From Yarrowia lipolytica (taxonomy: Eukaryota > Ascomycota > Dipodascomycetes > Dipodascales), in assembly GCF_001761485.1 (NCBI RefSeq), contig NC_090774.1:2480001-2544000 (forward strand): a DNA stretch of 64,000 nt. The letters run 5' to 3'. This document shows positions 43,459-52,449 of the stretch, piece by piece. Position 1 is the first letter of the stretch. Every line of letters starts with the position of its first letter. Made by a program: the position numbers and the translations under genes. The notes under the pieces were generated by a model. The model was given only the letters and a program-made list of their open reading frames with translations. It ran no database searches and was not told where the DNA came from.

Positions 43459-46400
43459 TTACCACTTCCACCAGCTCTTGGGCTGTTCATTCTTGGCAAA
43501 GGTCTTCTTAGTCTCTGCCAGCTGGATCTCAAATTTCTGAATCTTCTGCTGGCATGCCGCCATCTTGTCAATTAGGTATCTCACTCGGATGTTGACGTCG
43601 TCTCCCCACTTTGAAGGAAACTTGGCTAGCAGCCGCAGCTCCTCCTCGTACTTTACGATTTTGTCGTTCTGGAGCTTCATCTGGCTCTCCAGGAAACCGG
43701 TCTCAATCATGGCAGAGAAGGTTTTGTCGGACAAAATGTACTGGAACGCAGCTCGGTACAGAGGCTTGCCTGCCTTGATGTAGGTGGGCTTTCCGTCTCT
43801 AGTGACCACGGTAACCATTTCACTTCGTTCGAGAGCTCCGATAGTGGATTCTCCCGACTCTCCTTGGGGCTTGAGAGCTCCCTTAAACATGGGCTCAGTG
43901 ACCATGAGGTCGGCAATGGACACGCCGTTGCCACTGTCCTTGCACACCTTCTTCATCAGGCACCACACCTGTTCCTTGGTCCACTGAGCATTGTCCTTCA
44001 TGAGGAACATTTGCACGATTTCAGTAGCGGACTGAGTGATCATTCCTCGCAGAGCCTCTCGGGGAGTGTCCCCTGACTTGAGTCGTCGGATGAAAGCCTG
44101 CAGATCGGTCATTCGGCCTCCCAGAGGACTGAGAGCTTCGTCGAGATCTGTGAGATCAGGAATCGGGATTTCCGCAAGTGTAGCCTCGTCGGTTCCAGGG
44201 GGAATCAGAGCCTTCCAGCTGGTGATAGTGTCGTTCTTGTTCTGTTCGTCTGACTTGCCATTGTCTTTAGTAGCAGGCTCTCCATCACCGTCAGTCTTGT
44301 TCTCTTCCTTCTCGGCCTCGACGCCAGCAGTGGACTCATCGGGATCGAAAGGAGACACTTTTTCGTCTTCTCGCTGAGCAGCAGACGTGGCGTCCCACTC
44401 GGCTCGATCTCGCTCCTCAATCACCTTTTCTTCCTTGATAATCTCGTCCAGAGTATCGTCAATCTTTCCCTCTCGCTCCCGTTTCTCTCGCTCGTATTCT
44501 AGCTCGGTTCGGTGGTGCTGAAGCATCTCTTCAAGGGAGGGCTCCTCATCCACCAGTGCCTCCACCCGTTCCTTCTGATGCTTGTTCTCCTCAACCAGAT
44601 GACGAGCAGCCTCAATCGCCTTCTTGAACTCGTCCATTTGCTGCTTCACAAAGTCTCGGGCCGACTGCGCAGAGGCGTCTCCTGCATGCACCGTCTTAAA
44701 GATTTGGTTGGGTAGAGCAGCCGACAACACCTTCTGGAAAGTCACGTCGGAGGTGATGAAGATGACATGGGCAGTGTTAGACTGGATCAACGAAGCTGCC
44801 CACTCAGCCAGATGCTTGTACACAAACTGGTTTCGGTCTGTTCGGGCCAAAAAGTGCTCAATGACAACAACAGGCTTGGCATCGGGATGGCTCTGAAGAT
44901 AGTCGCTATTTCTAGTAATTTGGTTCTTGGCATGATCCTCCTTGTTATGGTTGGACAGAGCAATGTCGGCGATAGCGGCTGAAGCAATACCGAGCATGCT
45001 CTTGAACTGAGCCTCGGTTGTCTCCGAAAAACCACCCTTCTGACCAGTAAGGCCCTGGATGGCCAAATCAATGAACGAAGAAATGTTGTTCATCCAGGGG
45101 AACACTGGGAAGTAGCCAAGCTGATGGGCAGCGGTAGTGATAAACTCGGGGTCGTTTCGCGCCTTGACCAGGTCGGCACAGTCAATGGACAGAATCTTGC
45201 CACGTCCTCCTCCATTGGTCTTCCGGTCAGCCAGAACGTAATCCATAACTAGCTCCTGTTTTCCAGAACCTCGAGGACCATTAACGACAATGAAGGTGTT
45301 GACATTCTCCTGAAGCCACTGCTTGACATCCTCAATGGCAGACAAACGTTCGGGCCACAGCTGGTGCAACTGAGTGCCAGCTTTCTTGGCAGTGGGTCGG
45401 GGATGGATGACGATCCAAGACCATAGCCAGCTCCAGATGGGTTTCAGAATGTTCTTAGTCTGTACGTAGAAGATGTTGTTGTCGAGGTTGATGATGGGCT
45501 GGATCTTGCTTTTGATGGACTCTTTTCGAATGGGGTCGAAGATCCACAGAGAAACAGTTGCTAACAGAGCCAACAGAATGGGAATGGAGATACGCGTATG
45601 GTTGACGATAAAGTCCTTCAGATACGACAACTTGGTCCGATGGTCGGCAAATGTAATGTGCAGAATGGTCTTGTCGTTAACAGACATTCCGTTCAGACAG
45701 TTCTTGGCGGTTGTCGACGAACCCTTGCACGAGTAGATCACCTTGGCAAACACAATGGGGTCCTTGCTAGCCGCATCAGGAGGGACGATATTGTCAATAT
45801 ATCCATATCGACGGAACAGAGAGTACAGTTCTTCCTGAGACAGAGTGGGGCCCTCGAACCAGATTTTGAGAGTCTTGTTGGGAATTCGTTTCAGGTCCTC
45901 AATCCAGGGCACACCTTTGACTGTGAACACGCGACATGTTCGGAAAGGGTCGAACCACGGTCGGTAGTCAGACTTCTTAAGCTGGTTGATGATGGCAGCC
46001 TCGGCCTCTCGAGGAGTGCCGTACTTTCCCGTGTGTTCTCGCAAAGTGTATCTGACAAAGGCTCCTCCATCCTTGGGTCTCAGAATGACCGAGTTGAAGT
46101 CCACTCGCAAGCCGGGGGGAATAGCATACTTTCGAATCACATCCTTGACTCGTTCTTCAGATCGATTCAGCAACCATGAGGGGAAATGGTCGCCCAGCAT
46201 GAAGGACGGAGTGGCCATGATAACATTGTCAAAGTACAGAAGACGCTCCTTCTCTGTGGTCTCAATCACACCGGTGTCATGGATCTCAGCCTTCTCAGCT
46301 TTCTCCTCCTCCTTCTTTTTGATATGTTCGGGAGACGAAGGATCGGCTTTATCGGCAGCAGTACTGGCAGCCAATTTGGCATCTTCCTTAAGAGCCTTGA

Positions 46401-46746
46401 GGGCTGCATCAACCTCCTTGCTAACAGTCTTTTCTTCCTTGGCTCCCTCCTGAGCCACCTCCTTGGCCTCCTTGAGAACAGACTCATTCGACGGACCAGA
46501 CGAGCTCTCCTCCTTCTTCTCACCATCCTGCTTGTTCTCTTCCATCATCTTCTTGTCCTTCTCCAGCCGTTCCTGATGCTCTTCCAAAGCATCCTGCTCC
46601 TTCCGCATCTTTTCACTCTTGGCAACCGGCGTATGCTGCCATCGCTGCTGCAGAGACACACTCAGCGGAGACTGGCGGGCCCCCTGAGGCCTCAATGTGC
46701 CTCGACGACCCGCCACCGTTCGCCAAATGGGTCTGAATTTGTGCAT
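43459..46746 (-). CDS. YME2: Mitochondrial inner-membrane protein Yme2/Rna12
   Basis: 1095 residues from ATG 46746. Seen: a basic mitochondrial presequence (MHKFRPIWRTVAGRRGTLRP), a Glu/Lys-rich coiled region (~45-150), a conserved block (LLYFDNVIMATPSFMLGDHF), an RRM-like fold (~285-375; LKIWFEGPTLSQEELYSLF), one membrane span (IPILLALLATVSLWIF), then an AAA-like NTPase part with P-loop GPRGSGKQ near residue 490 and SIDCADLV. Known role: an integral inner-membrane protein affecting nucleoid structure and escape of mtDNA to the nucleus (yme phenotype). It is larger than yeast Yme2 (about 850 residues), mainly through the charged N-terminal region and an acidic insertion near 740-860. Identification is firm; the biochemical function is not known. 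Confidence 0.92.
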   Translation of the reverse strand: MHKFRPIWRTVAGRRGTLRPQGARQSPLSVSLQQRWQHTPVAKSEKMRKEQDALEEHQERLEKDKKMMEENKQDGEKKEESSSGPSNESVLKEAKEVAQEGAKEEKTVSKEVDAALKALKEDAKLAASTAADKADPSSPEHIKKKEEEKAEKAEIHDTGVIETTEKERLLYFDNVIMATPSFMLGDHFPSWLLNRSEERVKDVIRKYAIPPGLRVDFNSVILRPKDGGAFVRYTLREHTGKYGTPREAEAAIINQLKKSDYRPWFDPFRTCRVFTVKGVPWIEDLKRIPNKTLKIWFEGPTLSQEELYSLFRRYGYIDNIVPPDAASKDPIVFAKVIYSCKGSSTTAKNCLNGMSVNDKTILHITFADHRTKLSYLKDFIVNHTRISIPILLALLATVSLWIFDPIRKESIKSKIQPIINLDNNIFYVQTKNILKPIWSWLWSWIVIHPRPTAKKAGTQLHQLWPERLSAIEDVKQWLQENVNTFIVVNGPRGSGKQELVMDYVLADRKTNGGGRGKILSIDCADLVKARNDPEFITTAAHQLGYFPVFPWMNNISSFIDLAIQGLTGQKGGFSETTEAQFKSMLGIASAAIADIALSNHNKEDHAKNQITRNSDYLQSHPDAKPVVVIEHFLARTDRNQFVYKHLAEWAASLIQSNTAHVIFITSDVTFQKVLSAALPNQIFKTVHAGDASAQSARDFVKQQMDEFKKAIEAARHLVEENKHQKERVEALVDEEPSLEEMLQHHRTELEYEREKREREGKIDDTLDEIIKEEKVIEERDRAEWDATSAAQREDEKVSPFDPDESTAGVEAEKEENKTDGDGEPATKDNGKSDEQNKNDTITSWKALIPPGTDEATLAEIPIPDLTDLDEALSPLGGRMTDLQAFIRRLKSGDTPREALRGMITQSATEIVQMFLMKDNAQWTKEQVWCLMKKVCKDSGNGVSIADLMVTEPMFKGALKPQGESGESTIGALERSEMVTVVTRDGKPTYIKAGKPLYRAAFQYILSDKTFSAMIETGFLESQMKLQNDKIVKYEEELRLLAKFPSKWGDDVNIRVRYLIDKMAACQQKIQKFEIQLAETKKTFAKNEQPKSWWKW

Positions 46747-47171
46747 TGGTTGTAAGTTGCTGTGGGCAAGTAGGTTTATGCATGAAATGGACGGTTATGT
46801 AGGATGGGATCACCTGCACTAAACAGGTGATTGGAGGGCAGCTGAGGTGCACGAGAGAGTCATATAGAAGACTTGCCACGTGCTTCAATTCAACCAAAAT
46901 GTCTTGTTCGTACCAAACTGCTCAGTAAACCTGCCCGCCACCTAATCAGGCCGCGGGGGAGGGCACCAAGATATGGTTTATGCCAATACATTAATATCAC
47001 GAGCTAGTCGATAATAGAGAAGTCTAAATTGTAATCCAACCCCGGCAACAAAAGACAGTCACTTGTGAGTGTTGGAGTCTTCTTTCAATAAATTCATTCA
47101 GTAAATATGCTAATTTTTTCATGATCTGATACTTGCAGACCTTTCCAGAGACCTCCTTCTACCCTTGTACC
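46747..47171. other. YME2 promoter / LCB3 3' region
   Basis: 425 bp with no gene. It includes one CACGTG near 46876. Confidence 0.6.
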
Positions 47172-49064
47172 TTAGAGAATCTTTTCAGTGGCTTCACCGA
47201 CAACCTTGGCAGCAGTATGTGTCAGGTGCTCGGCGGTGACACCCAGACCCACAACCTGGAACACAACGCCGCAGAACATGACCAGACAGCCGATACCAGA
47301 GTAGACAATGAGCTTGGTAACTACCTCGACATCGTATCGGACTCGAGGAGGCTGAATGGAGGCAAAAAGTTCGTCCTCGGCGTCCTGATCATGTCCGTGC
47401 GAGTGGCCACACTTCTCGTCCATCTTTGAGGTCTTGTCTCCTCGGTAGCTGACACCCTCGGCGTCGGGGTAAGGAGCATCATCGTCCACACCCAGCTTCT
47501 TGTCCTGTCGCTGACGCTGGTACTCGGCGTAGGCAATGGACTCAATAACATCGGCAGTGGACTGGGGACCAACAGAATCCTTTCGAGCGTGGCCCAGCTT
47601 GTGGATCAGAGAGGGAATCTCGTGGGGCTCGATCAGGGTGGAGTCGGGAATCTGGCCAGGAACATCCTTGTACTCGGAAGCAGACAGGAAGAAACGTCGT
47701 GGCATGGACAGACCTACTCGCTCAATGATTCGGAAGAATGGAGGCAAGTAGGTGTGCATCATGGGCTTGGCGACAGCTCGCCACACCAGAACCAGCATGA
47801 TGCCGACAACGACTCGCAGAAAAGACTTGATGATGCCAATGTCCTGGAAGTTGTAGGCAATAGCTCCTCGCAGGGGGACAGACGTCGCGTACTGTGTTTT
47901 TCCAAAGAGCCAGATACCGACATCCTGGCCCATGATGACTCCCATGAAGGCCACTCCGTCATCGAAACAGGGACACGAGTCCACAGGTTCGGGGTGGACT
48001 CGTACCAGCAGGAGCGCCAGGGGAATGGCCAACAGCGCATAGGGAGCCTCGGCAGTGGTGGTGGCGTCCATGAGGTCTCCAAAGGCAAACCGGATCCACC
48101 ACAGAAGAGCTCCCAGAAGAAAGCCCGAAATGACGTCGAGGAAGCCGTGCATGCCGCAGTAAATTCGTCCACAGATGATGGAGGCTCCATAGAGCACACA
48201 CAGGGCCCGGAGAGACTCAAAAGAGAAGGACGACAGGTTGTCTTTGCACTCGTAGAGTTTCTGGAGGAAAAGAAGGGTCACGGAAACAGCGTTAGTGGTG
48301 TGGGTGGAGGGGAAACCGTATTCCAGGGCGGCCGATCCGGACATTGTGATTCGATGAAGAGGAGGGGACAGGGGACGGGGCAGACACAGCAGGTCCTTGA
48401 TGACTCCAGACACGTAGACTCCGTAGGCCAGCACAAACACGAGACCCCGGGCCATGTCAGCCTGGCCAAACCAGAAGAGAACCGGCAGCATGATGACGTA
48501 GAAGGTGTGGGTTCCCAGGTTGGCGGTCATTGCAAAGTAGACGTCCAGCCAGATGTTTCGAGACGACTTTTGGATCTGGGCCAGGTAGGGGGTTTCCCAC
48601 CGGATCAGCGGCAGCATGGCCGACCGCATTCTGTATCTCCACGGCGACATTCTGCTCTTGTAGTGGTCTGTGGACTTGTTTCCGGCAGCCTTGTGGGGCT
48701 CGACCTGGGGCATTTCGTAGTTGCCCAGGAACGACTGTATGGACGAGGTTCGTGACGACGCGGAAAACTCGTTTCCGGGTCCGTTGGTGGTCCCATTGCC
48801 GTTGGGGTGGACCTCCAGCAGGTCATTTTTCTCCGCCAGGTTGTTTCGCATCAGACTCTCCTGGGCTTCGGGTCGCAAGTCTTCAAAGGAGTAGGAACGC
48901 GTTGACGTGGGCACCTTTTTGGCAGGTGGGGGATCTGATCTACCGGGGGTTAGGGGATTGGACTCCAGCGAGGGAAACGGCAGCAGGTCGGGCGAGGTGG
49001 TGGCGGCGGCAGAGAGGTCCTGGGGAACGCTTTGCTTCGGAGTGGTAGGCGCGGTAGTTTGCAT
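47172..49064 (-). CDS. LCB3: Long-chain base-1-phosphate phosphatase (LCB3/YSR2 type)
   Basis: 630 residues from ATG 49064. Seen: a Pro/Ser/Thr-rich cytosolic N-terminus (~125 residues), then a PAP2 phosphatase core with its three motifs in order: KDLLCLPRP (~222), FPSTHTTN (~249) and GRIYCGMHGFLDV (~297), within a series of membrane spans, and a further hydrophobic C-terminal region (VTKLIVYSGIGCLVMFCGVVF). The motifs carry the expected catalytic Arg, His and Asp. Known role: dephosphorylates dihydrosphingosine and phytosphingosine 1-phosphates at the ER, letting exogenous or recycled bases enter ceramide synthesis. It is about 200 residues longer than S. cerevisiae Lcb3, mostly at the N-terminus and in a late loop. 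Confidence 0.92.
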   Translation of the reverse strand: MQTTAPTTPKQSVPQDLSAAATTSPDLLPFPSLESNPLTPGRSDPPPAKKVPTSTRSYSFEDLRPEAQESLMRNNLAEKNDLLEVHPNGNGTTNGPGNEFSASSRTSSIQSFLGNYEMPQVEPHKAAGNKSTDHYKSRMSPWRYRMRSAMLPLIRWETPYLAQIQKSSRNIWLDVYFAMTANLGTHTFYVIMLPVLFWFGQADMARGLVFVLAYGVYVSGVIKDLLCLPRPLSPPLHRITMSGSAALEYGFPSTHTTNAVSVTLLFLQKLYECKDNLSSFSFESLRALCVLYGASIICGRIYCGMHGFLDVISGFLLGALLWWIRFAFGDLMDATTTAEAPYALLAIPLALLLVRVHPEPVDSCPCFDDGVAFMGVIMGQDVGIWLFGKTQYATSVPLRGAIAYNFQDIGIIKSFLRVVVGIMLVLVWRAVAKPMMHTYLPPFFRIIERVGLSMPRRFFLSASEYKDVPGQIPDSTLIEPHEIPSLIHKLGHARKDSVGPQSTADVIESIAYAEYQRQRQDKKLGVDDDAPYPDAEGVSYRGDKTSKMDEKCGHSHGHDQDAEDELFASIQPPRVRYDVEVVTKLIVYSGIGCLVMFCGVVFQVVGLGVTAEHLTHTAAKVVGEATEKIL

Positions 49065-50357
49065 GTGTACTACTTGTACCAGGAGAAGGTCGTGTAGTGT
49101 AGTGTTGTCGGATGGAGGGCGTGTATTTTTTTTTGTGGGGTATGCCTGACCGCAACAAAGTGAAGTGTATGACAGACGGGTTGTTGCAGCAATGTGGGCC
49201 GGTGGTGTGGTTCAGGGGCCTGCCGTTAAGGGTATCTCTTATGACAGCTAGAGGAGTACAAGAGAGTCACTGGCCTTACCTGTAGAGTATATAGCGACAA
49301 TACCGTAGTTGGATTTGACTCCTAAATCGACGGTACACAAATGCGTCTGTTGGAAGCCTAAAAAACACTAGCTTTAGGCTGTGCTGGGAGCAACGGAGAC
49401 CGAGTAAATGGTTTTTGGGGATATATTTCGAGAGAATTAGCCCTGGAGAGGCATTTGCGCCCCCCACACAAAACGCGGGGGCACGCCTTTATCGGTGGCC
49501 AGCACGTTTTTGTGGGCAACGTTTCGAATAGAGTACAAATAGTATGTCTTTTCCGTCTTTTTTTCTTCCATGCTGCACGCTGACGCAGCTCGGCCTGATT
49601 ACTCCACTTTAAGCTCGGGCCGTTTGGAATAGGGTTGGTTGCAAATAGATGCCAGGTTAGGGTCTGCACGCGTTCTGCTTTATCCCTATTGGGCTGGAAT
49701 GTGCCCCTTTTGTGCCTGACACTACAAGCACAAGAGATACTGGTACGTGCCGGATACGAGCAGGTAGTCCTAATGGCGTTTACTCAGACAGGGGGACAGG
49801 CGATAAGTCTTCGTTTCGGTGGCTTTTCCCCGGTCGTCTGGTCCACAATCGTGTTGTGTGTGTTCCCCATGTCCCACTTGTACTTCACCAACAAGACATG
49901 AGACATGGCATCGGCTTTTGTTTAAGCCGAAGAAGCTGCACTCGACTGTATGTATCGTAGACAGTCTTGGGTCAGTCCACATTTGGAAACGGACTATCGC
50001 AGAGAGATAGCTCTCTGTGGCAGCAAGCGTTGCTTTGGAGACGAAGATCCGAGCTTGTAGTTTATACAGTAGTGTCCAGGAGTTGCCTCTTGTGCGTTCC
50101 TCTGAAGGGTGCCATCATGAATGATCTTGGAGCGACAACTATTAGTTATACGATACAGTGCATACTCCCCGTACAGACCTTGTACAGTAATTACTGTACC
50201 TTTGGTTCTCCTCCATGGATTGGATTTCTTTTTTGTCTTGCTTATTTTACGTGACCCACAACACTAATTGGAGCGTGCCCCTGTCGATTCAGCCGCACGT
50301 TTGGTTTCTGAAAAGTGATAGAGTGGGTCCAGGTATTGGCCAACAGAGCGCCCCCGT

Positions 50358-50374
50358 CACGTGTACGTCACGTG
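50358..50374. promoter_or_regulatory. Paired CACGTG E-boxes, 11 bp apart
   Basis: Two CACGTG cores lie on the same helical face (50358-50363 and 50369-50374), in the middle of the LCB3-RPL26 gap. This is the binding word of Cbf1/Pho4-type bHLH factors. Confidence 0.45.
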
Positions 50375-51556
50375 ATAATACCAATCCCCGACTTGTTGTG
50401 TTCAAACCCCATCTCTATTGCATTATATATTCCTCTTGTCTCCTGGCGTCCACGCAACAAGGTGTCATTTAAGAATGCTGCTGATGCGTCTATGGCATGT
50501 TCTGCCCCAGTATGTACAGGGTCGGGATGTGGTGAATAATTCATTGTACACCCACAACTAAAATTACTTGTTCAGATAAGACAGACTCCCCTGAGATGGG
50601 GTCGTGTCAGACATCAAAAAGGGAGTCGGTTGGGAATTTTTATTGCGTCTTTTGATCGAGTTCTGGTCTCATCAGCGTGTCGTATCCGGTGCGTTCCAAT
50701 CGGACTTTCGGAGTTCAGATATCCGAGACAGAAGACATAGCACAAGGGCATATCTTGCCACAAGAGAGACATGTACGAGTACGGAAGGGACTGCTCGAAA
50801 CAATGTGAAAAAGTGGCCGGAATCCTTGTGCTGTTTTCGATACAAATTAGTCGCTTGAATCGGGTTCCAAAGAGCTCCGTTGGTGTGTTCCATTCAGTTA
50901 GAGTGTTAACAGTGTGGAAGGGGACCGTTCTACTGGTACAATAGATACAACACATGGTTACTTGTACAGGTACCGGACGTCCTCCAACTGTCGGTGATCT
51001 GTATTTGAGGATCTAATCGAGTCTGTATCTTATGAAATGGATATATTTAAAGGAATATTCCCCTGGTTCTGCAGTATCTTGACCAGTCCTCCTCACACTT
51101 CACACTTCACAGTCCAACTAAACTCAACTAGTTTGATCAACTAAACGTGAATAATCAAGTGGAGTAAACCCCAACTAAAGCCCTATAATCTTAGTTAGTT
51201 CCATGATAACGCTCACCACACCACCCTTTATCACCTTTGAGTCCAGTCAGTTTACTCGAATCCCCACGGGTCTGAGACACGTGATCTATAAGACATTGCG
51301 CTACCTCGTATTCAATCTCTACCAGTTCAATTCTCAATCTCACGGGATAAAAACTAATTACTGTGCAACCAAAGGAACTCTAAAACCCCAGCCATATCCC
51401 TGTACCCCGTGGACCACCTTACAAATATTGCACTCTTAAAAGGACAGTCAGTTGTGACATTCACACCTACCAATCATGCCCACAGCCCATAGTGCCCATT
51501 CACACTCCCAATCTGATTCTACAAGTCACATATCGTCGATATCTCCTTACACAAAG

Positions 51557-51633
51557 TTAGGGCTAACCCTAGGCGCATCACATGACGTTCCCAAAAGAGC
51601 CCTCCCAACTCCCCAAAGATAATACAACCCTAA
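51557..51633. promoter_or_regulatory. Tbf1-like boxes of the RPL26 promoter
   Basis: TTAGGGCTAACCCTA at 51557-51571 holds two opposed TTAGGG-type half sites, and AACCCTAA follows at 51626-51633, about 100-180 bp before the ATG. In Candida albicans and many non-Saccharomyces yeasts, ribosomal protein genes are controlled by Tbf1 through AACCCTAA-type boxes, often with Cbf1 (CACGTG). The binding itself is inference. Confidence 0.6.
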
Positions 51634-51735
51634 ACCGGACTCTCCCAATCGGGACCACCACCACTCGCACCCACACACTTTTTCAAAGCTTTTAATTTTC
51701 ATCTTGACCATAACGTCACGACACACATAACAACA

Positions 51736-52449
51736 ATGGCCAAGGTTTCTTGCGGTGAGTAGCAGCAATGGACGAACGGCAGCGGAGGATGCGAGGATAA
51801 CGACAGCGAATTTACTGGTGTTTTGAGACCACACCTTTGAGACCATATCGACAGAGCTACATTCGACAAGTGACACACAAGGAGGTCTAGGATTTGAAGG
51901 AGGACACTAAACGACGTGAGACGATATCTTAATACCCTTCAATGTGCAATGGCTCTGTGTCCACCATTTCAGTGTTGCTATTTGGTTCTTATGTGGCAGT
52001 TTCAAGTCTTTCAAAACACCTCAAAGTCGTGTTGTACACCCCGGAAGCCGTACAACCTACAACTGAACACAACTAACTCAGACGTCTCTAGCTCTCGACG
52101 AAAGTCCCGAAAGGCTCACTTCTCCGCCTCTTCCGCCGAGCGACGAATCCTCATGTCTGCTCCCCTCTCCAAGGAGCTGCGAGAGAAGTACAAGATCCGA
52201 TCTCTGCCCATCCGAAAGGACGACACTGTGACTGTCGCCCGAGGTGCCTACAAGGGCCGAGAGGGTAAGGTCTCTCAGGTCTACCGACTCAAGTTCTCCG
52301 TCCAGGTCAACTCTGTGTCCAAGGACAAGGCTTCCGGCGCTGCCGTCCCCGTCAACTTCAACGCTTCCAAGCTTCTCATCACCAGCCTCAACCTTGATGC
52401 TGACCGAAAGGCTCTCATTAAGCGAAAGAGCGGTGTTGACTGCGAGTAA
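51736..52449 (+). CDS. RPL26: 60S ribosomal protein L26 (uL24), one intron
   Basis: Exons 51736-51754 and 52082-52449 give 128 residues: [20 protein letters not shown], then [23 protein letters not shown] and [20 protein letters not shown]. The KOW motif ([18 protein letters not shown]) is present. Length and sequence match eukaryotic uL24 closely. The 19-nt first exon ends in phase 1; G|AC restores Asp7, which is conserved. Known role: binds at the polypeptide exit side of the large subunit and initiates 25S rRNA folding. The very early, long intron is usual for ribosomal protein genes in this yeast. The promoter carries Tbf1-like boxes. Confidence 0.96.
51755..52081 (+). other. RPL26 intron, 327 nt, phase 1
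   Basis: Donor GTGAGT, acceptor CTAACTCAG. It holds a near-tandem TTTGAGACCA pair. No snoRNA C/D or H/ACA signature was seen by eye. Confidence 0.92.

Larger units (their letters stand above)
49065..51735. other. 2.7 kb divergent LCB3-RPL26 interval
   Basis: No supported gene. Contents: an 18-bp perfect palindrome GTACAGTAATTACTGTAC (50182-50199), two CACGTG boxes 11 bp apart (50358-50363, 50369-50374), another CACGTG at 51278-51283, and the Tbf1-like boxes of the RPL26 promoter (51557-51633). Confidence 0.6.

Noticed and set aside
47589-48755. 388-codon frame antisense to LCB3
   Set aside because: It is the shadow of the LCB3 coding strand.
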